A stretch of DNA of 64,000 nucleotides from Polytrichum commune (taxonomy: Eukaryota > Streptophyta > Polytrichopsida > Polytrichales > Polytrichaceae): the NCBI GenBank assembly GCA_950295325.1, contig OX485809.1, positions 23,374,001 to 23,438,000 on the forward strand, in the 5' to 3' direction. Positions 23,029 through 32,837 of the stretch are shown one piece after another; positions within the stretch are counted from its first letter, which is position 1, and the number at the start of each line of letters is the position of its first letter. The translations under genes were made by a program, and so were the position numbers. The notes beneath the pieces were generated by a model, which had not been told where the DNA came from, did not search any database, and was given only the letters and a program-made list of their open reading frames with translations.

Positions 23029-24555
23029 TTATGGTCTAGTAGGATGTTGTCGGGGTGTAGGAGGTCCGTCTCCTTTCGCCATTGTAGTGTGGGTCCTTGT
23101 GGATTTTGTCATTGACATAGGTATTGTTTTGTGATGGCTTGTGCTCCCCATTTGTCTTTTCTTGTGGAGGTTTTGTCTTTGATTATGGCGTGGATTGCCC
23201 GTCCGAGGGTGTGTTGGGGGAGGGGGGGATAGGGGGGGTGTTATGTTTGTGGGTGTTTGTTGTGGTAGGTGGGTGTGGTTTAAGTGTTGTGTGGATGTTG
23301 GTGCCGGTGGGAATATTGTGGAAGCGTGTTGGAGTGCCTCTTTGATGGTTTTGGTGATGTGGTTATAGGTGGCCCGAAATTCTTCGGGGGTTAGAATGGC
23401 CGTGTTTTCTTTGTTTTGAATTTGCATTATTGTTGTTATTCCGTGTGTGTAGAGTTTGTCGAGGTATTTATGTGATTTTATTTTGGAGGTGTCGGTGAGG
23501 TTGGTATATGTTTGTTGGGATATCCACATTTGTTCTAGTGGGGTTTTTCTGAGGGGGAATGCGCGATTTGTTGTGGTGACGTGGATCTCATATTCTCTTT
23601 TCAAGAGGAAGAGAGTTCTTGCTATGGGGGATCTAATGCACGCTTGTTGTTTTAGTTTGGGGAGGTGCAATGATCCTTCGTATTTGGCTACTATATATTT
23701 AGTTAGACCTTGGTAGATGAGGCCTAGTTGTCCGGGGTCGTTTAAGGCTTGGATGAGTTGTTGACCGATGCAATGTATGTAGTCCGGTAGGAGGGAGGTT
23801 ACGTTTATGCCGAAGTTTTCGTGTGGGAGGTGTGTTAGTATGTTGGCCGTGCTTTTAGGTATATTACATATTTCTTTGGTTAGTCTTCCTATGACTTTGT
23901 CTAGCTTTATGATGTCGGGTTTGGAGAAGGGGACTGCGTAGTATGCATAGGCTATGCAGGGTTTTATGACCGTGTTAAGGATGTTGATTTTTTGTTTAAG
24001 ACTAGCTGGGGAGAGGGTTAGCAATTTGCATTGTTGTTTGGCCCTTTGGAGTGTAGTTTCTTTTTGGATGTTCCATTTTAGAGATGGTATTAGTTGGATA
24101 CCTAGGTATGCGTATGGTTCATTTTGTGTGAGGGTGGGAAAGGTTTTTGTTTTGTAGGTAATGTTTTGGGATTGTATGTAGGCTTTGAATGTGTTGGGTT
24201 TAAGTTTCGATTGGTTGGGGCACCCGGTAATGGCGCATTTGGAGAGGTTTAGGTCCATGTGGGACCATTCGGCAAATTTTTGTAACTTGAGTATTTGTGG
24301 TTGTATGTGGTTTATGTTGTTGGATATGATTGCTAGGTCATCCGCGTAGGCTGTAGTGGTGCACGTGGAGGTGGATGTACTGAAGTGGTACCCCATGTCA
24401 TTTTTTTCTAGCCATCTTAGTAGTGGTTCCAGGAAAATGATGAAGAGGTAAGGGCTAAGTGTATCCCCTTGGATGGTGCCTCGACTAATTGTTATTGGGG
24501 GTGTGGTACCAAATTGATTACATGTGAATGAGGTTGTTGAGTGTGTGTATATGTT
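23029..24555 (-). pseudogene. Reverse transcriptase domain, N-terminally truncated
   Basis: Reading leftwards from 24555, the frame shows RGTIQGDTLSPYLFIIF (RT block with the QGD-LSP signature), the catalytic motif YADDLAIIS, and thumb-region sequence YAYLGIQLIPSLKWN. The polymerase aspartates of YADD are intact, but fingers and the first catalytic aspartate are missing because the copy is 5' truncated. The frame closes near 23029 and the following 370 bp to the RNase H frame are frameshifted. It is therefore not a functional polyprotein. Confidence 0.8.
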
Positions 24556-25110
24556 TCATGATTCAATACAAATACAAGGTGTTTGTGATGTTAATCTTAT
24601 GTTATGGGATGTATGTGTAAGGGCACCTTGAGGAACTCACGATGCTACTCACTTTTAGAATTCATTTTTGTACAAGGATTTTTTTGGGAGAGATCTATTT
24701 TGCAAGAACCAACTATTCAACTAGGCTCTCGGCTAGTTCAACCTTATATCGTGGATGATTCTACCTATTCGTTAATGATCCACCTTATGAAGACATGTTT
24801 TGATCGAGGCAATGGCGATATGTATAAAGATACTTTTGACAAGGCATTTAGAAGGGATAGGTTTAATATTGAAATTGTTTTTGTTAAACTCAAGAATAGT
24901 TAGATAGTTCTTAAGTGTCTTAATTTCATTGTCCCGTATGCAAGCCAAAATATTATTGTGTGTTGTGTTCTACACAACTTTTGTAGGATAACAAGGAACG
25001 ACTTTGAAGTGGAAAATTAGTGGATGCCCATCCAAACCTTGATGATTTGAGGGTTATAAAAAGACCAAATACTAAGAAAGCATCTAGACTTGTCGTAATT
25101 GTCATTCGAC
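24556..25110 (+). pseudogene. PIF/Harbinger transposase relic, 3' part
   Basis: The frame from 20130-20311 resumes here. It shows YIVDDSTYSLMIHLMK (Harbinger catalytic GDSAYPL block), FDKAFRRDRFNIEIVFVKLK (normally R..VENAFGRLK, carrying the catalytic glutamate) and then, after stops, CCVLHNFC. Several stops and substitutions make it non-functional. Together with the 5' part it marks an old Harbinger element into which the retrotransposon jumped. Confidence 0.7.
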
Positions 25111-25435
25111 ATGTTAATTTTGAGAAATGGTTAGATTTCAATTTGAATGACTAAATACATTTTGTAATTTATTTTACTATATTATGACATGAATTTTGAA
25201 ATTCCCTTATTATGTTTATTACATATGTGAATATGTCAACTTTATATCATTTTTTCTATTTTTATATCTATATGGTAGCATATTATATAGATATGCACTA
25301 GTTGTGGGTGGTTTGAAAGTGTTCTTAAGGGGTGAGATTGTAATCATTAAACAAAAAGGGCCGGCTGCAGAATAATGGAAAGATGTGAACATGTAACCAG
25401 TTCAACTTAGAAACACACTAAAATATTAACCAATC

Positions 25436-27413
25436 AAGGTATGTGGATGTTATTTGGTTTTATTTTCATGTTTTCCAATTTCTATTGATTAGATTTATAT
25501 AAAAAAAGTCGAATTCTATTAGCAAATTTCACAATGACACATTTGTAGAAATGAGATTGAAAATTAGACCTCCCTTGTTTTAGTTGTGGCTATCGGAAGT
25601 GCATGTTTGTTGATTTCCTAATCGGATACATAGGTCCTCTCAATTGTGTTTATTATTGAGTGTAGAGTACTTATTAATGTTTGAAGACATAATCCAATTT
25701 TTTATTTTAAATATTTATTTAACTAAGAAAATATATATTAAATATAAAATATCATCAATCACTATATTATATATACAACACAAATAATAATTTATTACAT
25801 AATTATAATGTTTTATTTTCTATTTTTTTACTAGCCCATTTTAAACATCAAAAGCATCGTCTTCTTCTTATCACTATATTCATTAATTTGGGATTTTTTC
25901 GGCATTTTGAGACAATTACAAATATAAGAACATGGATAAAATCACACAGATATTGGAGAATGTTGTAAGATGCAAGTACTTTGAAGCGAGTGTTCATATC
26001 AAGAACCCAATTAAGAACTCATATCAAGATGGTTTAGGTAGGACGACCCAAACATTAGACTATGTTGCTGTGGTCCATATATTAATTTGAGACAAGAGAA
26101 AGTCTCAAATTAACGAATATAGTGATTCTTGTCGTTTACGTTGTTTGTTGGAACTACCAACCTTTATTTTCGTGCGGAACAATTGGATTATCAAATTTTT
26201 AGCTCGTTCTTTGGCTTGTGTATCTAGCTCGTGTAACCATGGTTGAAAAGTTTGCTTCTTATAATGCATTTGGATAGCTATTGGGAAGTATGTTTTAGTT
26301 ATTACCATTTTGGTTTTTTCTAAAGACTTATAAACATCTACAAATATATTCAAGGAATTTGTAATAAGTTGGCTAAGAGTGTCATTATGCTTGAAATTCA
26401 ATTTACCCTTCACATTGGATAATTTGCAAGTTGTCTTTTGTGGAGATTTTGCAGTTATTGCATAAGGAGTGTTATCACTAACCTCCACCTTGGGATTTGT
26501 TGGTGTCATGTGCACTAGACTTGTAAGAATCTTTTTGTTCAAATCCAATGTCTCATATTGATCCAAATCACTATATGTGCATGTGTAAGGCACTTCACCT
26601 CAATCTTGTGACCATGGTAGACCAAAGCATTTTGGTGTAGTTGCCCAAATTTGATCACATTTCTCATACCAAACCCAAATTGAAGGTGTCTCGCCTGAAA
26701 TTTTGACAACCTATACACGTTTTTTGGTATTTATTTTGTTAATTAACATATTTATTTTTTAATGTTTATTTTGTCAATTGAATCCTTGCTACTTCATTGA
26801 ACGAAGCGGTTAGTTTATGCCAATGACGATCTTTTGCATTGCCTTGTCTTGAATGATAGTATTAGTCCTAGAAAAAAAAGACAATAAAATCATAATTCAC
26901 ACATCTAACCAATGGGTGGCAAGTTCCTTAGAAGTTGACTTGGTTGTGTCTCAATTTGGTGGTGCCCATCGTACAATATATATTTACAATAAGACATAAG
27001 TTTGTTTTCTGCATGACTATGGCACACTGCTTTATAGCCACTCAAGTGGCTTTTAAGTAGCTCGTTTTCTTGATCGGACCCCTAGATTTGATTGGTATGG
27101 AGTGGGGTGAAGATCACAAAGCAAACATCATAAAAACACATGTTCAAAACAAATTGCACTATGTTCTTTAAATATGGATAACAACTGTACATTCAATAGT
27201 ACTTACAATTGGGAGGACATGTGTATCCAATTAAGAAATCAACAAACATGCACTTCCGACAATTACAATTAAATTAAAGGATGCCTATTTTTCAATCCAG
27301 TTTTTACAAATATTTCATCGTAGATTTGCTAACGCAACACAAGTTTGTTGTGTAAATGAATTGGTAGAAGTTGGCGAACATGAAAAACAAACCAAATGAC
27401 ACCAACACACCTT
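25436..27413 (-). mobile_element. DNA element with about 200-bp inverted termini
   Basis: The left end (from AAGGTATGTGGATGTTATTTGG) and the complement of the right end (AAGGTGTGTTGGTGTCATTTGG) align for about 200 bp. Both include CGGAAGTGCATGTTTGTTGA. A GATGTCAACATGTAACC-like motif abuts the left end, as it does at 28885. I could not settle the target duplication. A related terminus lies at 55688-55869. It may be a Harbinger derivative supplying the Myb-like partner protein, but its ends differ from the Tourist-like MITEs here. Confidence 0.6.
26105..26593 (-). pseudogene. Possible Myb/SANT-like ORF of a Harbinger-type element
   Basis: A 162-codon frame lies between the inverted termini. 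It continues upstream, past a stop, into sequence reading TPSIWVWYEKCDQIWATTPK and WHKLTASFNEVARIQ. This is reminiscent of the trihelix/Myb-like DNA-binding partner protein encoded next to the Harbinger transposase. The C-terminus is helical and basic. Stops in the Myb-like part make it a probable relic. The similarity is weak by eye. Confidence 0.4.
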
Positions 27414-30099
27414 AACGTCTATAATCTGAGGTTGGAGGGGCCTCTGGATGGTTGTAATAAGTCAAACCAAGTTGCAAGTACTAACACAAGAACTGGCTGA
27501 ACCATTTAACCTAGACTTGACATGCTCGTTGCTTCAAATATGCATGACAAGCAACTTGTTGAAAGCATTTTACTTCACAAAGAATATGTATCTACAAGTT
27601 TCAGAAAGCCATCTCACCAAAGTATTTCCAGCATCTTCTTCATGTTCTGGTCTAAACCAGTGGTAATATGTTCTAGACAGTACATATGTGGTTGATCTCT
27701 CTAAAGCTATGTATGGTGATTTGTTCAAGAAATTGAAATGATCTCGAGAAGTAATTCATATATTTATCCAACCTCCACTTTATGGACGAAGAATCTAGCT
27801 CACTCATATTCTATAACTTCCTAAAATTTGTTCCGACCAACAACTAAGTTGCAAGAACGCACTTGTAGATACTCTTGTATATACATGAAGAATGAACACA
27901 AAGAACCGACTGCTAGTTACAAATGAATCGGTAGAGTTTAAGAAATAACTGCTCGAAGATGAAGAGTTCAAGAAACTAACCTGAAGTTGTGTTTAATCCA
28001 GAGATACACAACACAATGAGGAAGGTGTCTTATAAGGAAATTTTCTACCGGAAGAGAGTGACCGGCAAAGGCTAATCTTGGAGAGATTCCCATTTTGGTG
28101 GTGGGCCCCATGCATCCGACCCGCGTCCAAACGTGGACGTTAGAGTGTAGGTTGTGGCCATCTTCGGCCCTGTCATACATGTTGGATGGTGATGGCCCAC
28201 CATGACGTCATTGTGGGAGAATTATTCACCTCTAGAAATTGCACTTCAAATTTGGTGTGATTGGACCCTCTGGCCCCAATCACACCAAACTTTTTGTCCG
28301 GTTCTAGCCATGAAATTGATGGGGATAATGTTGAGAAACAGATGTTGGCCCATCATTTTTTACACTATTACAACTAGAGATGCCAACGGATGGAGCCAAA
28401 AGTGGCCAATGTGATCAACCCCTCAAATGGAGGTCACACACGTTTGAAAACGTTGGTTTTGGAACGGCATTCGGTAAGCCAAGGTAAAAAGTATGTTGGC
28501 CTTGACATGTGCCTAACTTCAAGGAGCTAGGTTTTGAAGTTGGTCCCTCATTGAGTAAAATCATCCATTTTCTACTATGATGCAAGATGGTGGCATTCTC
28601 TGACCTTGGCTTACCAAACTCCGTTCCGAAACTGGCATTTTCGAATGCATCTCCTTCATTCATTGAATCTTCGTTGTTGGCCGATACACCTTCACATGGA
28701 GCTTCATCCTTAAAGGACGTAGAGGTCATGAAATTTAAACGCCCAGTTACAAGATATAACAATGCCAACAATTTTAGAGGAACTTATAGGATATATGCCA
28801 ATAATATAATAATAATAAAAAGAAGAAGATGTCAACATGTAACCAATTGGACTTGGAACACTAGGATCTTGACCAATTAAGGTATGCAGGTGTAATCCGG
28901 TTACTTTTCTTAGCCTACATTTGATTGGTGTGAGGTTAGGTGAGGATCAAAGAACAATCACCCTAAAGACGCATGTTTAAAAGAGCTTGGACTACGTCTT
29001 CAAATTTTATTAACTATTCCACACTCAATAGCGAGCACAATTGGGAGGACTGTCGAGGCCACCTTCAACCCTCAGCCTTAGACGGAGTAACCCGTTGCTG
29101 ACCGGTTTGCACAGACACTACTCCTATCCAAATTAGATTGTTTATACACTTTCAATCTTGAAGGCGGTTTGATGCACAATGTTCCTAATATTTAAATTGA
29201 TGTTTTCTCTCAGTGGATCTCTAAGGAGAAGGTGCCCTAAGTTTGTTTATAGTTTCAAGCATACTCTCTCACTAAATGGATATCATGAGAATTTCCTAGT
29301 TTCTCCAACATCCATTAAGAATTTGATACTATGTTATTTAGTAATAATATCCTTGGCTTCTTATGAATTCCAAACCATCATTATGGAATCCAACTTTTAA
29401 TGCCCAACAACTTTGCACATGTATGTAACGGGGTTAACGTAACAAGTCCTCTAATCAAATCCAATTAAATTCGACTAGAAGAATTTCGGGTATAAGAGAT
29501 ATTCCGTACCTTGCGGATCCATTCCTAGGAATTCTATAAGGATCTAGAGTAATTACCTCCTTCATTACAAAGGGGATGTCTCAAAGAATATGCACGTGGT
29601 CGAAGCTTTCATTTGGAATCCAGGGTTCCCCTTCCATGCCCTTAATTTACCTTAGCTTGGCTTTGGCATTGCGTGATGAATAAAGGATCTTAGTGACGTC
29701 AAGTGTGACTTGCCCGCTCACCGGCATGCCCAAAACATCCCTTCCTAGCCATGGGAGGCCACGGTTACTGTGATGATTTCATTTCCTCATTCGGCCGGCT
29801 TGAGTCCGTGGTTAGGGAATTTACCCGAGTGTACCGTTGAGTACTTATGCAAGCTTTTACCTTCCATCAAGGTATCTCCCATCACTCATTCCGATGTGCC
29901 ATTCTATAATTTACCTTGATATTTTCATGCTCTAAATTCTCTTTTCCTAAGTCCTTTAAGATTCCAACTTCATTGCGTTCTTCAAGTCACTTAGTTATGA
30001 GGGTCTTCAGAAAATGTTGATTCCCTTTTCGAAGTCGTCGACCTTCCTGTATTGCTCGGAATGTTTAATCTCTTCCGTAGTGTATTAATATTTCGTGGA
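27414..30099. other. Relic-rich, unassigned region
   Basis: No supported gene. A terminus of the same family as 25436-27413 lies near 28826-28960 (GATGTCAACATGTAACCAAT, then AAGGTATGCAGGTGT). A foldback of about 30 bp (GGAACGGCATTCGGTAAGCC near 28455, complement near 28610) is present. Translations of 29040-29900 contain many stops in all frames. Confidence 0.4.
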
Positions 30100-30193
30100 A
30101 TTGATCCGTGTGCACCACGGGTGCCTACCTTAAAGTTGAGTTTATCAATGCACCGCGGGTGCCTATGGAGAAACTCTAATGCACCGTGGGTGC
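30100..30193. repeat. Left part of a GCACC tandem repeat, target of the copia insertion
   Basis: Short degenerate units of the form TGCACCRCGGGTGCCTA recur here. The same units continue at 54995-55170 on the far side of the copia element. This shows that the two positions were originally adjacent and that the copia element landed inside the repeat. Confidence 0.8.
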
Positions 30194-30441
30194 TGTTAAG
30201 GCAGCCTATAGCTAGCCTGACGACCTATAGCCGAATATAGGTTACGGTAGCCACCTTCTGGAAGGTGGCTACACTATCCCCGAGGTAGTGGGTCCGGGGT
30301 TAGTTAAACATAGTATTGTAGGCTACTAAGTGGCGGCTAAGCCCCATTAATGTACTTAGTCTTGAACATATATATACGACCACATGGCTCTTGTTAGTCA
30401 CTTGCACCATTACGCTCACTGGCTATTGCCTAGTCTTAACA
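30194..30441 (+). repeat. Copia 5' LTR
   Basis: Starts TGTTAAGG and ends CCTTAAC-like (CTTAACA), giving the expected short inverted TG...CA ends. It contains TATATATACGACC at about 30370, a possible TATA element. It differs from the right-hand LTR at four positions, including base 2 (G here, A in the 3' copy). Confidence 0.85.
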
Positions 30442-30458
30442 CGTTATCAGTCACGATT
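30442..30458 (+). promoter_or_regulatory. Probable tRNA primer-binding site of the copia element
   Basis: CGTTATCAGTCACG directly follows the 5' LTR and resembles the TTATCAGCACG-type primer site (initiator methionine tRNA) seen after many plant copia LTRs. Confidence 0.55.
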
Positions 30459-31304
30459 GCTTTGAGATCCTTAGTTCAAATTTTTTTCTCTTTTTTCCCG
30501 CTCAAGACTACGCTTCAGCCCTATATAAACTGCCGCTCACTATCTAGTTCTCTCTTTCCGCTCCACTACACCACGCGGAAGCGCTGGCCCTACATAATTT
30601 CTCTTTAGACCAGATTTCAACTAGTGTTAGTTGAATCAATTTACAGATTAGAGAGGCCTCGATGGTCAGCTAGAACAATTTAGAAGCTTACTACAGATCA
30701 CTCTCTCTTACTGATGTACATAACTCCATATTGCTGCAGCAGATACTTTGTTTTAGAAGATAGACTTCTCTTTGCTGCTACGGACAACTTCATCTTGATG
30801 ATACAAGATAGACTTTTCTTTTTGACACAGATATTATCTCAGTTTGATTATTACAGCAGATATGCAGATAACCTATTGCTTGCTGCTACAGATAGCTCTT
30901 ATTTTCTACTGCCACAGATAGCTCTTATTTTTCTGTTGTTACAGACATGGATTAACTCTGCTGAAGACAACTTTCCGTCATCCACTAAGTGCAGATAGAA
31001 TACTTCCTTACTGTGGGAATATTGATTTTGCTGCCTACAACGACAGACGTTACCGCCGCAGACACAACTTATCACTGCTGCAGATACAACTCCTTGATAC
31101 AGACCGCATCATGTTGACGCACTCTACTGCTATTGGGAAGCACCAGCCAGACCCAGCAGCTTGCTGTTGCCGAATGTGGCCTACTGCTGCTGCAGCTAGT
31201 TATCTGATAAGCCTTCTTACCCACTCATTCTCATTCACTTATTAGAGTTTCGGACCTGAACTAACAAATGATTAGCATAAACCATCACTTTATCAAAATA
31301 GGAG
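30459..31304 (+). other. Untranslated leader of the copia element
   Basis: It lies between the primer-binding site and the giant insertion. It contains GCTGCTACAGATA-type short repeats (30740-30960) and no supported gene. The leader resumes after 52464. Confidence 0.6.
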
Positions 31305-31355
31305 CGAGACTTGTATGTGAGCGTAGAGCGGAGAGCGGAGAGCGGAGAGCGTAGA
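31305..31355 (+). repeat. Left terminal inverted repeat of the giant element
   Basis: TTGTATGTGAGCGTAGAGCG is followed by three further AGAGCGG units. It matches the complement of the right end over about 40 bp with a few mismatches. The outermost 12 bases align less well. Confidence 0.65.
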
Positions 31356-31811
31356 TGAAACAAAAATAGTAAATTTGGAAGACTAAAATTAGGATATTTT
31401 AAAATATACCAAGAATATACCAAGAATATACCAAGAATATGCTAATAATAGTAAAAATTGGACCTATTTCCGTGGGATGTATAGGTCATAAAATTTAAAA
31501 AATGGCCCTGAAATTGGAATGGTCTCATTAAGTTTGGAAACCGTGAGGTGGTTGAATTATTAAAACCAAGGATGATCACAAGAAAAAATCAATGAAAATG
31601 GATTTTCGGAGATTGGTATAATTGAAGAATGAGTCAATCAAAATACAAAGGAATCAAAATAATAAACTTCCTTCGTTTTTATTCATCACTTTTCTCTTTG
31701 TCTTATATGTGAGTCTACTCTATAGCTTGGACTTTAGCAATTATCGTATGTAGCCGAATAGATTATATATTGGACTCATACCCAACATCATTGTATATAC
31801 ACTTGCATACA

Positions 31812-32282
31812 ATGGGTGATGAGAGAGATATGTTTGTTGGATTAGGATGGGAGAAGGAAATTAGGAGTCTAGCAGATCCTCATATTCTGGTTAATTTATC
31901 GCCGGAATTTTCGTTTGCTGCTGGAAATCGAAGTAGTGATGACTACGACCTAACTCCATTTTCGCAGTCTACACAAGCATGGAGGTGGAGGACGCGGGAG
32001 GAGCAAAAACAACGTGAGCAAAAAGAAAAGAGGGAGGAAGATGTGCCGGAGAAGGACGCTGATTTGGATGAAGACAAATCGAACGAAACGGAGGAGGAAG
32101 AGGTGAAGGTTGTAGGGGAATCTTCGAAGTCTCTTTCATTTCGCGAACGGATGAGAGCCTTGCCGCCGCATCATCTGCCGTTGAAGGATCGAAAGAAAGA
32201 TAAGACAGTTTCTTATATGGATTTGCTTAGACCGGGTCCACCTCCCTCGGATTCATCCAAGAAGTATGCGAAACGGAAATAG
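31812..32282 (+). CDS. Uncharacterised accessory protein of the giant element
   Basis: Single-exon frame of 156 residues from ATG 31812 (MGDERDMFVG), which I prefer to an upstream ATG at 31770 because the upstream residues look non-coding. The N-terminus (residues 1-55) is mixed. Residues 60-110 are a highly charged Lys/Glu/Asp stretch predicted to be helical or disordered. The C-terminus has SLSFRERMRALPPHHLPLKD and a basic tail SKKYAKRK that could serve as a nuclear signal. No family is recognised. It sits at the left end of the element, convergent with the transposase, and the two are separated by the long hairpin. Composition resembles small accessory proteins of other large transposons, but no function can be claimed. 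Confidence 0.55.
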   Translation: MGDERDMFVGLGWEKEIRSLADPHILVNLSPEFSFAAGNRSSDDYDLTPFSQSTQAWRWRTREEQKQREQKEKREEDVPEKDADLDEDKSNETEEEEVKVVGESSKSLSFRERMRALPPHHLPLKDRKKDKTVSYMDLLRPGPPPSDSSKKYAKRK

Positions 32283-32391
32283 AGTTGATAGACATAGGAA
32301 GCATTGTAATCATACATTTATTATATCAATCAATTATTGCAATTGGTTTTGGCAGTGACGGTTCTTGGAAAGGAGGGATTCGGAAGAGATA

Positions 32392-32523
32392 AGAGTACAC
32401 AAAATGTAGTGAACTATGAAAGGAACATGGTTGAAAGAGGTGTGTCCAAATTCGATGACTCGAATTTGGCCACACCTCTTTCAACCATGTTCCTTTCATA
32501 GTTCACTACATTTTGTGTACTCT
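32392..32523. other. 132-bp near-perfect hairpin between convergent genes
   Basis: Two 64-bp arms (32392-32455 and 32460-32523) pair with one mismatch (32445/32470) around the 4-base loop TGAC. Each arm begins with or complements AGAGTACACAAAATGTAGTG. It lies 110 bp after the 31812-32282 ORF and 315 bp beyond the transposase stop. It has little coding sense. It could be a recently formed inverted duplication, a source of double-stranded RNA, or a structural or processing signal. Confidence 0.9.
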
Positions 32524-32837
32524 ATGCGGAGTGGAGCTACAGATGAAGAGTCACTTGAATGCGCTGGAGGCCGAAGAGAATCGTCATGTATCTTAAATTG
32601 TTGATGCTTGAATGTATTTACAAAAAATTTAGGCAGTCTTGTAAATAATTATTTTCTGCCTAAGCTGCTAGTAACATGCGGTAGCCGTGCATAGTCTATA
32701 TAGTCTAAATGACAAAACACTTTTTATTGAGAAAACAATATGAATATTGTCTTGCTGACTCAGTACATGTAATGACAAGGGAATTTGGAGTGGCCACCGT
32801 CCATTGAAAATAATCTAGGCTGTTTGTAGGTTGGCTC

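Larger units (their letters stand above)
20312..24555 (-). mobile_element. 5'-truncated non-LTR retrotransposon (RT, RNase H, probable restriction-like endonuclease)
   Basis: This 4.24-kb element on the minus strand is flanked by an 11-bp direct repeat TCATGATTCAA (20301-20311 and 24556-24566), as expected from target-primed reverse transcription. The 3' end carries a TTTTC-repeat tail rather than poly(A). The sense strand is poor in G and rich in A and C over its whole length, unlike its surroundings. The reading order is RT, RNase H, zinc knuckle, then a probable PD-(D/E)XK domain. The RT begins partway through its domain, so the 5' end was lost on insertion. The architecture resembles the Dualen/RandI clade first described in green algae; placement needs a tree. 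Confidence 0.8.

Noticed and set aside
30194..30441. Solo LTR interpretation
   Set aside because: Its left flank GGTGC matches the right flank of the LTR ending at 54994, while its own right flank does not match, so it is the 5' LTR of the large nested element.
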